The notes under the pieces are model-generated. The model ran no database searches and had not been told where the DNA came from. It saw nothing but the letters and a program-made list of their open reading frames with translations. A program made the translations under genes and the position numbers. From contig NZ_LHVK01000003.1 in NCBI RefSeq assembly GCF_001269905.1, forward strand, positions 848,981-912,980: DNA of 64,000 nucleotides, given 5' to 3'. Positions 43,543 through 51,901 of this stretch are shown piece after piece. Source of the stretch: Pseudomonas corrugata (GTDB lineage Bacteria; Pseudomonadota; Gammaproteobacteria; Pseudomonadales; Pseudomonadaceae). How positions within the stretch are numbered: position 1 is the stretch's first letter; every line of letters starts with the position of its first letter.

Positions 43543-46143
43543 TTAGGCTTGGACGACCGGGATGTTGGCGTTTGCAGCCGCTTCACGGAACTCGGCGATC
43601 TGGTCGAAGCTCAGGTAGCGGTACACGTCCGCTGCCATGCTGTCGATCTTGCCGGCGTATTCCATGTACTCCTCGACGGTCGGCAGGCGACCCAGGATCG
43701 ATGCAACGGATGCCAGCTCGGCCGAAGCCAGGTAGACATTCGCGCCGTCGCCCAGACGGTTCGGGAAGTTACGGGTCGAGGTCGACACCACGGTGCTGTT
43801 CGGCTCGACGCGTGCCTGGTTACCCATGCACAGCGAGCAGCCTGGCATTTCCATGCGTGCGCCGGCTTTGCCGTAGATACCGTAGTAGCCTTCTTCGGTC
43901 AGTTGGTGAGCGTCCATCTTGGTCGGCGGCGACAGCCACAGACGGGTTGGCAGCTGACCCTTGACCTGATCCAGCAACTTGCCGGCAGCGCGGAAGTGAC
44001 CGATGTTGGTCATGCACGAACCGATGAACACTTCGTCGATCTTCTCGCCAGCAACGCTGGAGAGCAGGCGGGCGTCGTCAGGATCGTTCGGCGCGCAGAG
44101 CACTGGCTCGCTGATGTTGGCCAGATCGATTTCGATGACTTCAGCGTATTCGGCGTCGGCATCGGCTTCCATCAGCTCAGGGTTGGCGATCCAGGCTTCC
44201 ATCGCTTGGGCACGACGTTCCAGGGTGCGGGCATCGCCGTAGCCTTCGCCGATCATCCAGCGCAGCAGGGTGATGTTGGACTGCAGGTACTCGGTGATCG
44301 ACTCTTTCGACAGCTTGATGGTGCAACCGGCAGCCGAACGTTCGGCCGACGCGTCGGACAGCTCGAAAGCCTGTTCCAGTGTCAGGCCTTCCAGGCCTTC
44401 GATTTCCAGGATACGGCCGGAGAAGGCGTTTTTCTTGCCTTTCTTCTCGACAGTCAGCAGACCGTTCTGGATGGCGAAGTAAGGGATGGCATGAACCAGG
44501 TCACGCAGGGTGATGCCAGGCTTCATCTTGCCTTTGAAACGCACCAGGATCGATTCCGGCATGTCCAGCGGCATGACACCGGTGGCAGCGGCGAACGCTA
44601 CCAGGCCGGAACCGGCAGGGAACGAGATGCCCATCGGGAAACGGGTGTGGGAGTCACCACCGGTACCGACGGTGTCCGGCAGCAGCATGCGGTTCAGCCA
44701 GGAGTGGATGATGCCGTCGCCCGGACGCAGGGAAACGCCGCCACGGGTCATGATGAAGTCGGGCAGGGTGTGGTGGGTGGTCACGTCGATCGGCTTTGGA
44801 TACGCCGCGGTGTGGCAGAACGACTGCATCACCAGGTCAGCGGAGAAGCCCAGGCATGCCAGGTCCTTCAGTTCGTCACGGGTCATTGGACCGGTGGTGT
44901 CCTGGGAACCCACGGTGGTCATCTTCGGTTCGCAGTAGGTGCCAGGACGCACACCGGCTACGCCACAAGCCTTGCCGACCATCTTCTGCGCCAGGGTGAA
45001 GCCCTTGGTGCTTTCGGCCGGTGCTTCAGGCTTCTTGAACAGGTCGAACGGTGGCAGGCCAAGCTCGGCACGTGCCTTCTCGGTCAGGCCACGGCCGATG
45101 ATCAGCGGAATACGGCCGCCGGCGCGGACTTCGTCCAACAGGACCGGGGTCTTCATTTCGAAGGTGGTGATGACTTCGTCGGTACCGTGCTTGCAGACCT
45201 TGCCGGCATGCGGGTACAGGTCGATCACGTCGCCCATGTTCATGTTCGACACGTCGAATTCGATCGGCAGGGCGCCGGCGTCTTCCATGGTGTTGTAGAA
45301 GATCGGAGCGATCTTGCTGCCGAAGCAGAAACCACCGGCACGCTTGTTCGGCACGTACGGAATGTCGTCGCCGAAGAACCACAGCACCGAGTTGGTGGCG
45401 GATTTACGCGAGGAACCGGTACCGACCACGTCACCGACGTAGGCGATCGGGAAACCCTGGCCGCGCATTTCTTCGATCTGCTTCATCGGGCCGGTCTTGC
45501 CTTGCTCGTCCGGAACGATGCCGTCACGGGCCATTTTCAGCATGGCCAGGGCGTGCAGCGGAATATCAGGGCGCGACCAGGCGTCCGGGGCAGGGGACAG
45601 GTCGTCGGTGTTGGTCTCGCCGGGAACCTTGAAAACGCGCAGGCTGATCTTGTCGGCCAGCACCGGACGCTTCTTGAACCACTCGCCGTCAGCCCAGGAC
45701 TGCAGCACGGCCTTGGCGTGGACGTTGCCGTTCTTGGCTTTTTCAGCCACGTCGTGGAAAGCATCGAACATCAGCAGGGTGTGCTTGAGTTCTTCGGCGG
45801 CCACTGGCGCCAGCTCGGCGTCGTCCAGCAACTCCACCAGGGTCACGATGTTGTAGCCGCCCTGCATGGTGCCGAGCAGTTCAACGGCGCGCTTCTTGTC
45901 CAGCAGAGGGGATTGGACTTCGCCCTTGGCCAGGGCGGAGAGGAAACCGGCCTTGACGTAGGCGGCTTCGTCGACTCCAGGTGGAACGCGATTGGTGATC
46001 AGGTCAACGAGAAAAGCTTCTTCGCCAGCCGGGGGATTCTTCAGCAGCTCGACCAGGCCTGCGGTTTGTTCGGCGTTGAGCGGCTGGGGAACGATACCCA
46101 GTGCTGCACGCTCTTCGATATGTTTGCGGTAGGCTTCAAGCAC
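43543..46143 (-). CDS. acnB: Aconitate hydratase B
   Basis: 866-residue TCA-cycle enzyme converting citrate to isocitrate through a [4Fe-4S] cluster; also acts as 2-methylisocitrate dehydratase in many bacteria. AcnB-type HEAT-like N-terminal domain ([14 protein letters not shown]), then [19 protein letters not shown] and the cluster cysteines in [17 protein letters not shown] and [13 protein letters not shown]. The start is the GTG at 46143 (V-L-E-A-Y-R), with GAGGG ten bases upstream; the longer frame contains the upstream palindrome. Monocistronic with its own terminator. Confidence 0.97.
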   Translation of the reverse strand: MLEAYRKHIEERAALGIVPQPLNAEQTAGLVELLKNPPAGEEAFLVDLITNRVPPGVDEAAYVKAGFLSALAKGEVQSPLLDKKRAVELLGTMQGGYNIVTLVELLDDAELAPVAAEELKHTLLMFDAFHDVAEKAKNGNVHAKAVLQSWADGEWFKKRPVLADKISLRVFKVPGETNTDDLSPAPDAWSRPDIPLHALAMLKMARDGIVPDEQGKTGPMKQIEEMRGQGFPIAYVGDVVGTGSSRKSATNSVLWFFGDDIPYVPNKRAGGFCFGSKIAPIFYNTMEDAGALPIEFDVSNMNMGDVIDLYPHAGKVCKHGTDEVITTFEMKTPVLLDEVRAGGRIPLIIGRGLTEKARAELGLPPFDLFKKPEAPAESTKGFTLAQKMVGKACGVAGVRPGTYCEPKMTTVGSQDTTGPMTRDELKDLACLGFSADLVMQSFCHTAAYPKPIDVTTHHTLPDFIMTRGGVSLRPGDGIIHSWLNRMLLPDTVGTGGDSHTRFPMGISFPAGSGLVAFAAATGVMPLDMPESILVRFKGKMKPGITLRDLVHAIPYFAIQNGLLTVEKKGKKNAFSGRILEIEGLEGLTLEQAFELSDASAERSAAGCTIKLSKESITEYLQSNITLLRWMIGEGYGDARTLERRAQAMEAWIANPELMEADADAEYAEVIEIDLANISEPVLCAPNDPDDARLLSSVAGEKIDEVFIGSCMTNIGHFRAAGKLLDQVKGQLPTRLWLSPPTKMDAHQLTEEGYYGIYGKAGARMEMPGCSLCMGNQARVEPNSTVVSTSTRNFPNRLGDGANVYLASAELASVASILGRLPTVEEYMEYAGKIDSMAADVYRYLSFDQIAEFREAAANANIPVVQA

Positions 46144-46263
46144 AGTATTACCCTCATCAGTGGTCCCAAATGGGTGTCCGGGACGCTCATCCAGAAACCC
46201 GCGGTACTCATGCGCGTCGGGGGCTTTTTGGGCCTCCACGCCAGGGTTTCCGGGGTTCCTCAC

Positions 46264-46403
46264 AGAAGCTGCTTTCAAAGTTTTACGCCTGCAGAACGGG
46301 GAGCTGATGAGGGTTGGCGTTGGGCTTTCCCCGCTGGAAAGACCCTTCGCCAACACCGCTCTGAAGGAACGACTGTGCTCGTGACGCTTTGAAAACAGCT
46401 TCT
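46264..46403. repeat. 140-bp imperfect palindromic intergenic element upstream of acnB
   Basis: AGAAGCTGCTTTCAAAG (46264-46280) and CTTTGAAAACAGCTTCT (46387-46403) are inverted repeats matching at 16 of 17 positions. Inside them lie further inverted matches (GGTTGGCG with CGCCAACA, GGGCTTTCC with GGAAAGACCC), so most of the element can fold into one long hairpin. Not a REP by sequence. It lies in the acnB 5' region and resembles the palindromic repeat families known in P. fluorescens genomes; family assignment needs comparison. Confidence 0.8.
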
Positions 46404-46549
46404 AACGGACATTGGCGCCTTAAAAGGCTGGCTGATTCTACGGGAAAAAAAAATTAAAGGTAAGTTGGGCCGGGAAGTTTGAGGGGTGATCAATCTTAGA
46501 CAAAGGGCTAACATGCCGGCCTGTCCTGCTTTTGCGTGTGCGTTCCGTT

Positions 46550-47020
46550 ATGCCCAACCAGCTCATCAAGACCCCTTGCGTCGGCCTTTGCTCCACTGTC
46601 TACGGTGACCTGGTGTGCCGTGGCTGCAAGCGCTTCCACCACGAGGTGATTCACTGGAACGGCTATAACGAGGACGAGAAACGCGCGGTGTGGATGCGCC
46701 TGGAGCAATTGCTGGTGCAGGTCATGGTGGCGAAGCTCGAGGTGTTCGACCCCGGGCTGCTGCGCGAGCAACTGGTCGCGCGCCAGATCCGCTTCGTGGC
46801 GCACCAGTCGGAATACTGCTGGGCCTATCAGTTGATCGCCCGGGGCGCCCGGGTGATCAACAACCTCGAAGCCTACGGCATGGTGCTGCTGCCGGAGTTT
46901 CGAGACTGGGAACTGCCGGACCTGCGCGATGCCATCGATCGGGAGTTTTTCCTGCTGTCCGAAGCCCATTACCAGCGCTACATCGCGCCGGGGTTCCTCA
47001 AGGATACGATGGGGCGCTGA
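46550..47020 (+). CDS. DUF1289 domain-containing protein
   Basis: 156 residues. N-terminal DUF1289 cysteine motif (TPCVGLCSTVYGDLVCRGCK, then RFHHEVIHWNGYNEDEKRAVW) suggests a small metal site; the C-terminal two-thirds is helical and unassigned (YCWAYQLIARGARVINNLE). Function unknown. ATG 46550 is preferred because it begins MPNQLIKTPC as in relatives. Divergent from acnB, with the palindromic element between. Confidence 0.85.
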   Translation: MPNQLIKTPCVGLCSTVYGDLVCRGCKRFHHEVIHWNGYNEDEKRAVWMRLEQLLVQVMVAKLEVFDPGLLREQLVARQIRFVAHQSEYCWAYQLIARGARVINNLEAYGMVLLPEFRDWELPDLRDAIDREFFLLSEAHYQRYIAPGFLKDTMGR

Positions 47021-47050
47021 CGCTCCGCCAGGGATCCTGCTGAAACACTG

Positions 47051-47161
47051 TGTGGCGAGGGGATTTATCCCCGTTGGGTTGCGAAGCAGCCCCCAACGGT
47101 GTATCAAACAGCCGAAGGCGGCGCGCTACGCATGCCAGCGGGGATAAATCCCCTCGCCACA
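47051..47161. repeat. REP doublet
   Basis: TGTGGCGAGGGGATTTATCC at 47051 and the inverted GGGATAAATCCCCTCGCCACA part ending at 47161, between convergent DUF1289 and stress-protein genes. Confidence 0.93.
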
Positions 47162-47181
47162 ATGGTCAATGACGACCCACT

Positions 47182-48045
47182 TCAGCTCTTCACCGCCAAT
47201 TCCACCAGATGATCCTCCACCTCCTGGGGCTTGAGCACCAGCACATCGCTTTCCAGGGTATCGAGCACCGCTTCGGCGGTATTGCCGATCAGCACCCCGG
47301 ACAGCCCGGAGCGGGCCACGGTGCCGATCACGGTCACCGCCGCCTGCAGCTTGTGCGCCATGAACGGGATCAATACGTCCGCCGGGCCTTCCTCGATGTG
47401 CAGGTGCTGGTCGTCGATGTCGAACTCCGCCTGGAATGAGCGGCACTGTTCGCGATAGCGGGCCTCGATGGTTTCCTTGAGCTGGAACGTCGGATCGGCC
47501 GCCGAGAGCATGGGCGAAGGGTGGGCGCTGATGACATGCAGGTGGGCCTTTGCAAGACGAGCGATGTCATAGCCGTGGTCGATGATGGTGGTGTGCAGGT
47601 GCCGGTGCTCACCGTCGGCATTGCCCACGTCAACGGCGGCCAGGATTACTTTGTCCCGCCAGGACCCTGCGGTTTTCACCAGCAACACCGGCGACGGGCA
47701 ATGGCGCAGCAGTTTCCAGTCCGTTGGTGTCAGCAGGGCTTTCTTGAGCGGGCTGTCCGGGAAATGCTGCTTGATCACCAACCCGCAGCCTTCGGCTTGC
47801 TGCACGTCGATGATGGTTTCGTAGAGGCTTTCGTTCCAGGCCTGTTCGGTGGTCACGCTGTAGCCATCTGCCAGCAGTGCGGCTTTCAGCACGCTGAGCA
47901 TGCCGGCATGGTCGTGCTGTCTGTCGCATACCAGCAGATGCAGGTGGGCCTGGGTCACGCCGGCAATCAACTTGGCGCGTTTGAGCGCCAGGCTTTCCGA
48001 GTGTTCGGGTTCGATGATCACCAGGATACTGCGAATGGCTTGCAT
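47182..48045 (-). CDS. Universal stress protein, tandem UspA domains
   Basis: 287 residues with two Usp domains (about 1-140 and 145-285). The second shows the nucleotide-binding type loop GTVARSGLSGVLIGNTAEAVL; the first is degenerate (LVIKQHFPDSPLKKALLTPTDW), typical of tandem UspE-like proteins. In pseudomonads such proteins support survival under low oxygen and stress. A perfect Anr/FNR box lies about 80 bases upstream of the start, so anaerobic induction is likely. Confidence 0.92.
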   Translation of the reverse strand: MQAIRSILVIIEPEHSESLALKRAKLIAGVTQAHLHLLVCDRQHDHAGMLSVLKAALLADGYSVTTEQAWNESLYETIIDVQQAEGCGLVIKQHFPDSPLKKALLTPTDWKLLRHCPSPVLLVKTAGSWRDKVILAAVDVGNADGEHRHLHTTIIDHGYDIARLAKAHLHVISAHPSPMLSAADPTFQLKETIEARYREQCRSFQAEFDIDDQHLHIEEGPADVLIPFMAHKLQAAVTVIGTVARSGLSGVLIGNTAEAVLDTLESDVLVLKPQEVEDHLVELAVKS

Positions 48046-48085
48046 GATCGGTGTCTCCAGCGATGAAAAGGCGTGGCGTTGCTCA

Positions 48086-48133
48086 ACTATAGTTCTAGTT
48101 GTTATGAAGCGTCGTCGACTTGATGCATATCAA
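48086..48133 (-). promoter_or_regulatory. Anr/FNR-type box and putative promoter of the universal stress protein gene
   Basis: TTGATGCATATCAA at 48120-48133 is a perfect match to TTGAT-N4-ATCAA, the Anr/Dnr/FNR consensus. On the minus strand, candidate -10 hexamers TAGAAC (48097-48092) and TATAGT (48091-48086) put the box centre near -41.5 to -47.5, the position for class II activation of the stress-protein gene that starts at 48045. Confidence 0.85.
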
Positions 48134-48165
48134 CAGCGGTGACTGGTGGTCTGGGGGCAGGCCGG

Positions 48166-48171
48166 TATAAT
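48166..48171 (+). promoter_or_regulatory. miaE: Putative -10 element of miaE
   Basis: A consensus TATAAT lies 39 bases before the miaE start. No good -35 is visible at 17 bases (CTGGTG), which hints at a need for an activator; the Anr box is centred about 50 bases upstream of the likely transcription start. Confidence 0.55.
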
Positions 48172-48210
48172 CGGCGCCCTTCGCTCGACTACCTTTTGCC
48201 CGTGAGCCCC

Positions 48211-48816
48211 ATGATCCTTCCCGAAATCCACGAATTCCTTGGCTGCCGCACTCCCGATGCCTGGATCCAGGCCGCGTTGGCCGATCAGGAAACGCTGCTG
48301 ATCGACCACAAGAACTGCGAGTTCAAGGCCGCCAGCACGGCCCTGAGCCTGATAGCCAAGTACCATTCCCACGTCGATTTGATCAACATGATGTCACGCC
48401 TGGCTCGGGAGGAACTGGTGCACCACGAGCAAGTCATGCGCCTGATGAAAAAGCGCAAGGTCGGCTTGCGCCAGCTCTCCGCCGGGCGTTACGCCTCGGG
48501 CCTGCGCAAGGTGGTGCGCAGCCACGAGCCGGTCAAGCTGGTGGATACCCTGGTGGTGGGGGCGTTCATCGAAGCCCGCAGCTGCGAGCGTTTCGAGGCG
48601 TTGGTCCCGCATCTGGACGAAGAACTGGGCAAATTCTATTTCGGTCTGCTGAAAAGCGAGGCCCGGCATTTCCAGGGCTATCTGAAACTGGCCTGCCAGT
48701 ATGGCGATGCCAGGGACATCGCCCAGGTGATCGACAAGGTGCGTGAGGCTGAGCGGGACTTGATCGAGTCGCCCGATGTGGAGTTTCGTTTTCACAGTGG
48801 CGTGCCGGCGTTGTAG
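48211..48816 (+). CDS. miaE: tRNA-(ms2io6A37)-hydroxylase MiaE
   Basis: 201-residue di-iron monooxygenase that hydroxylates the isopentenyl group of ms2i6A37 in tRNA using O2. Carboxylate and histidine ligands are visible in NCEFKAASTALSLIAKYHSH, LAREELVHHEQVM (E-x2-H type), EARSCERF and KSEARHFQGY. Start ATG 48211 gives MILPEIHEFLG, the family N-terminus. Divergent from the stress-protein gene; shares the intergenic region containing an Anr box. Confidence 0.95.
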   Translation: MILPEIHEFLGCRTPDAWIQAALADQETLLIDHKNCEFKAASTALSLIAKYHSHVDLINMMSRLAREELVHHEQVMRLMKKRKVGLRQLSAGRYASGLRKVVRSHEPVKLVDTLVVGAFIEARSCERFEALVPHLDEELGKFYFGLLKSEARHFQGYLKLACQYGDARDIAQVIDKVREAERDLIESPDVEFRFHSGVPAL

Positions 48817-48840
48817 TGCGGCGTTGTCGGTACTGACGCC

Positions 48841-48905
48841 ATCGCGAGCAGGCTCGCTCCCACAGGGGGAATGCGTTTCCATGTGGGAGCGAGCCTGCTC
48901 GCGAT
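48841..48905. repeat. REP doublet with exact inverted arms
   Basis: The 24-base core ATCGCGAGCAGGCTCGCTCC-CACA (48841-48864) and its exact inverted copy (48882-48905) enclose a 17-base spacer. Located between convergent miaE and the GFA-family gene. Confidence 0.95.
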
Positions 48906-48911
48906 GGGGCC

Positions 48912-49400
48912 TTAAGCCGTCAACCCCAGGCGCTCATGCCACTGGGCGATGGATTCCTCGGGGTAAACCTCGAACCGCTGGTCGCCCGGATGCGCTTCGA
49001 CTTCAACCCAGGGTGCTTTGGAACCGAGCATCAGGTGGGTGTGCTCCGGCGGAACCTGCAGCGGCGTGTCGATGGCCGAGGCGAAAGGGTGAATCAGTTC
49101 CGGCCATTCGGGGCTGAACAGCCATAATCCGGAACCGCAAAGAGAGCAGAAATGCCGTTCGGCACTGCTGCGGTGGGCGCGTTTATCGCCTTCGTTCTTG
49201 AGTCGCGCATGGTAGATCGAGATGTGCCGGCGACCGCGCACCTTGAGGCTGCGGGCATCGCCGCCCAGGTTGATCGCAAAACCACCCCCGCCCTGGGTCT
49301 TGCGACAGATCGAGCAGTAACAGCGCTGGTAAGGATAGGGGTGGGCACAGGTCAGGCTGAATGACACCTCGCCGCAATGGCAGGAACCTTCGAGCTGCAT
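48912..49400 (-). CDS. GFA family (Gfa-like zinc) protein
   Basis: 162 residues. The Mss4-like/GFA fold is marked by zinc cysteines: GSCHCGEVSFSL (about 6-17), YCSICRKTQGGGGFAINLG and FCSLCGSGLW. The family includes glutathione-dependent formaldehyde-activating enzyme, but most members, including this subgroup, have no proven reaction. ATG 49400 follows GGAGGC; the longer frame is not needed. Single gene. Confidence 0.9.
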   Translation of the reverse strand: MQLEGSCHCGEVSFSLTCAHPYPYQRCYCSICRKTQGGGGFAINLGGDARSLKVRGRRHISIYHARLKNEGDKRAHRSSAERHFCSLCGSGLWLFSPEWPELIHPFASAIDTPLQVPPEHTHLMLGSKAPWVEVEAHPGDQRFEVYPEESIAQWHERLGLTA

Positions 49401-49482
49401 GGGAGCCTCCGATGGGAGATGGAATGACCCGGGACAGCGTAGACGGTTGGTGTGCAGGGTGACTGGTCCGACGCCTTGGCGA

Positions 49483-50115
49483 TCACACGGTCCCACGGGC
49501 AGGCACCGGCACCCGCCACAGATACCAAGCCGCCACCGTCCGGTAGGGGCTCCAGGCCAGGCCAATGTCGATCATCTGCTTGCGGCCGGGTTGTTGTTCA
49601 AGGCCCTTCAGGCGTCGATAGCCTTCGCGCACACCGAAGTCGTCCACTGGCAGGATATCCTGCCGCTCCAGGCTGTAGATCAGCAACATCTCCACGGTCC
49701 AGCGTCCGACGCCGCGCAGGGTGACCAGGCGCTCGATCAAGGCTTCGTCGTCCATGGCCAGCGCCGTCGGATAGTCCGGCACCACGCCATCCAGGGCCGC
49801 CTGGGCGATGCCCTGGATGGTCGCGATCTTGCTGGCGGAGAATCCGCAACCGCGCAGCTGTTCGAAGTCGGTCGCCAGGATCTGCTCCGGCCTGGGGAAG
49901 GTCTGCGTCGGGAACAACGCCAGCAACCGGCCGAAGATCGCATCGCCGGCCCGGGCGTGCAGCTGCTGGTAGGCAATGGCCCGTACCAGGACTTCGTAGG
50001 GATCGCGGGCCGGTCTGGGTTGCAGCAGGCAGGGGCCGGTCGTTTCGACATGGCGCCGCCAATCTTCATCGAGGTTGGCAAGAAAGACGCTGGCATCGTG
50101 GTACGGCACGGGCAT
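49483..50115 (-). CDS. alkA: DNA-3-methyladenine glycosylase II (AlkA-like)
   Basis: 210-residue base-excision repair enzyme removing alkylated purines. The helix-hairpin-helix and GPD region is TLRGVGRWTVEMLLIY, followed by LPVDDFGVREG with the catalytic Asp (D158 or D159). It lacks the extra N-terminal domain of E. coli AlkA (282 residues), like the compact Mag-type glycosylases. It starts 22 bases after ada, so the two form an adaptive-response operon. Confidence 0.92.
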   Translation of the reverse strand: MPVPYHDASVFLANLDEDWRRHVETTGPCLLQPRPARDPYEVLVRAIAYQQLHARAGDAIFGRLLALFPTQTFPRPEQILATDFEQLRGCGFSASKIATIQGIAQAALDGVVPDYPTALAMDDEALIERLVTLRGVGRWTVEMLLIYSLERQDILPVDDFGVREGYRRLKGLEQQPGRKQMIDIGLAWSPYRTVAAWYLWRVPVPARGTV

Positions 50116-50137
50116 CAGGGCGTTGTCCTCGGACTGA

Positions 50138-51220
50138 TCAGAACGCCAGGGGCAGGGTAACCTGCACCGCGGCTTTTTCCAGGCGCAGCAGGAAGGCCTT
50201 GCGCGGTTGCCCACCACCATAGCCGGTCAAGGAACCGTCTGCACCGATCACCCGGTGGCACGGTACAACGATGGCCAGGCGATTCTGACCATTGGCCAGC
50301 CCCACGGCACGGCTGGCGCCAGGGCTACCGAGTACGGCGGCGATGGCGCCATAGCTGCGAGTCTCGCCATAGGGGATTTTTTGCAGTTCGGCCCAGACCC
50401 GCACGGCGAACGCACTGCCAGGCATGTGCAACGGGACATTGAATGTCGTGAGGTTCCCGGCGAAATAATCCGTCAGTTCGGTTTCGATCTGCTGCAAGTG
50501 CGCGTTGTGCCCCGGCGCGACGGTGTAGCCGTAGCGCTGTTGCAGCTCCTCGATTTCCCGGGTCAGGGCGGGGCGGTCGAGAAACTCCAGCAGTACCAGT
50601 CCGCGTCGTTCGGCCATGGCCAGCATCGGCCCCAATGGCGTGGTCAGGCGCGTGAACAGCAGGGGTTCACTGCGGGCTGCGCGGCCAGGCGTGATGTGGA
50701 AAGATTTTACGAACGCATCGCGAAAGCCGCTCAGGGACTCATAGCCCGAATCGAACGCCGCGTTGTCGATGGAGTTGCCATCCTTGATCCCCCCCAGGGC
50801 GATGCCCAGGCGCCGGGTCCGCAGGTACGCGTGGAAGGTCATGCCGAAATGCTGCTTGAACCAGCGCCGCAGTTTCAAGGGCTCGATGCCCTGTTCCAGC
50901 AGCAGGGCGTCTGTCCAGCGCAGATCGGGTTCAGTGTCCACGGCCTTGAGCAGCGCCTGGATCCAGTCCGGTGCGATGGCGGCTGCATCCAGGGGCTTGC
51001 AGCGCAGGCAGGCGCGGTAACCGGCTGACATGGCTTCGTCGGCATGGGCGAAGAACTCCACGTTCTCCGGTTTGGGTTTGCGCGCCGTGCAGGCGGGGCG
51101 ACAGAAAATGCCGGTGGTCTTGACCGCGGTGAAGAACACCCCCTCGTAAGCGGTGTCTCGTTCGAGCATGGCGCGGACCATCTCGGCGTGGGGTGGGAGC
51201 AGCGAGTCTTGTCTGTTCAT
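50138..51220 (-). CDS. ada: Bifunctional transcriptional activator/O6-methylguanine-DNA methyltransferase Ada
   Basis: 360 residues, master regulator of the adaptive response to methylation damage. N-terminal zinc domain with Cys40, Cys44, Cys71 and Cys74 (GIFCRPACTARKPK, YRACLRCKP), one of which accepts methyl from phosphotriesters; AraC-type HTH (about 100-185); C-terminal methyltransferase with PCHRV, active Cys321. ATG 51220 gives the family N-terminus; ATG 51232 is an alternative. Probably controls itself and alkA. Confidence 0.95.
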   Translation of the reverse strand: MNRQDSLLPPHAEMVRAMLERDTAYEGVFFTAVKTTGIFCRPACTARKPKPENVEFFAHADEAMSAGYRACLRCKPLDAAAIAPDWIQALLKAVDTEPDLRWTDALLLEQGIEPLKLRRWFKQHFGMTFHAYLRTRRLGIALGGIKDGNSIDNAAFDSGYESLSGFRDAFVKSFHITPGRAARSEPLLFTRLTTPLGPMLAMAERRGLVLLEFLDRPALTREIEELQQRYGYTVAPGHNAHLQQIETELTDYFAGNLTTFNVPLHMPGSAFAVRVWAELQKIPYGETRSYGAIAAVLGSPGASRAVGLANGQNRLAIVVPCHRVIGADGSLTGYGGGQPRKAFLLRLEKAAVQVTLPLAF

Positions 51221-51311
51221 GGGGCTGAGCATAGAGCTGCATCCGGTACAGCTCCACCGAAAAATCGACAGTGAATTTTCTGTCGTTGGTCGGACAACCG
51301 CGAACAAAAAC

Positions 51312-51336
51312 TGAACCTTTGACTCTTAAAGGTTCA
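51312..51336. promoter_or_regulatory. Perfect 9-bp inverted repeat between ada and the Gly-rich gene
   Basis: TGAACCTTT (51312-51320) and AAAGGTTCA (51328-51336) are exact inverted copies with a 7-base spacer, 29 bases before the start of the Gly-rich secreted protein. It could be an operator or a leader hairpin; no Ada-box could be identified. Confidence 0.55.
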
Positions 51337-51364
51337 ACCGTTGATTTTGTCTTTCGGAGACAAC

Positions 51365-51823
51365 ATGTCCAAGCACAAGAAGTCATTAATTGTCGCCGCA
51401 GTCTGCACCCTGATGCTAGGGGCGTCTGCCTTGCTGCCGGCGGATCTGTCGCCCATCGGCGCGAGCTATGCTGCTGGGGGTGGAAATGGGGGCGGTCATG
51501 GCGGTGGCAACGGAGGCGGCAGCGGCGGAGGCAATGGCGGCGGCAACGGCAAATCCAGCGACTCCAGTGGCCATGGCAAGGGCCTGAGCAGCGATCACAC
51601 CGGCACCGCGACACGCACCCGCGATCATGGCGTGAGCGGCAAACACACCGGGACCACTCGCACTGACCGTACGAGCCATGCATCGGTCACGTCGAGCATT
51701 GCCAATGATCGCGACACCCGCGGCTTGACCAAGGCTTCGGCAATCTCCGACACCACACCCGGTACCCACAACACTAAAGGACTGACCAACGCGACCAGCT
51801 CTTCAATCAAGAACGACCGCTGA
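51365..51823 (+). CDS. Secreted glycine-rich low-complexity protein
   Basis: 152 residues. An N-terminal signal peptide (KHKKSLIVAAVCTLMLGASA, predicted cleavage before the Gly tract) is followed by a Gly/Asn/His-rich stretch of GGGNGGG-type repeats (about 38-62) and a Thr/Ser/Asp-rich polar tail with two related segments ending DRDTRGLTKAS and HNTKGLTNAT. No enzyme motif. Expected to be exported and intrinsically disordered. ATG 51365 has CGGAG upstream, and a strong terminator follows. Unknown function. Confidence 0.8.
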   Translation: MSKHKKSLIVAAVCTLMLGASALLPADLSPIGASYAAGGGNGGGHGGGNGGGSGGGNGGGNGKSSDSSGHGKGLSSDHTGTATRTRDHGVSGKHTGTTRTDRTSHASVTSSIANDRDTRGLTKASAISDTTPGTHNTKGLTNATSSSIKNDR

Positions 51824-51830
51824 TTGTCCG

Positions 51831-51871
51831 AAAAAACCGCGCTGCCTCTATCGAGGCGGCGCGGTTTTTTT
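51831..51871. terminator. Strong bidirectional intrinsic terminator
   Basis: CCGCGCTGCCTC (51837-51848) pairs with GAGGCGGCGCGG (51853-51864), a 12-bp stem with one G-U type position, flanked by six A and seven T. Serves both the Gly-rich gene and the convergent trkH-like gene. Confidence 0.95.
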
Positions 51872-51901
51872 GCCGCGTATTTTGCAAAAGAACCGAAGGG
51901 T

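Noticed and set aside
43348..46392. 1014-codon plus-strand frame opposite acnB
   Set aside because: Antisense of aconitase B, with low-complexity His/Gly/Val-rich translation and no family resemblance.
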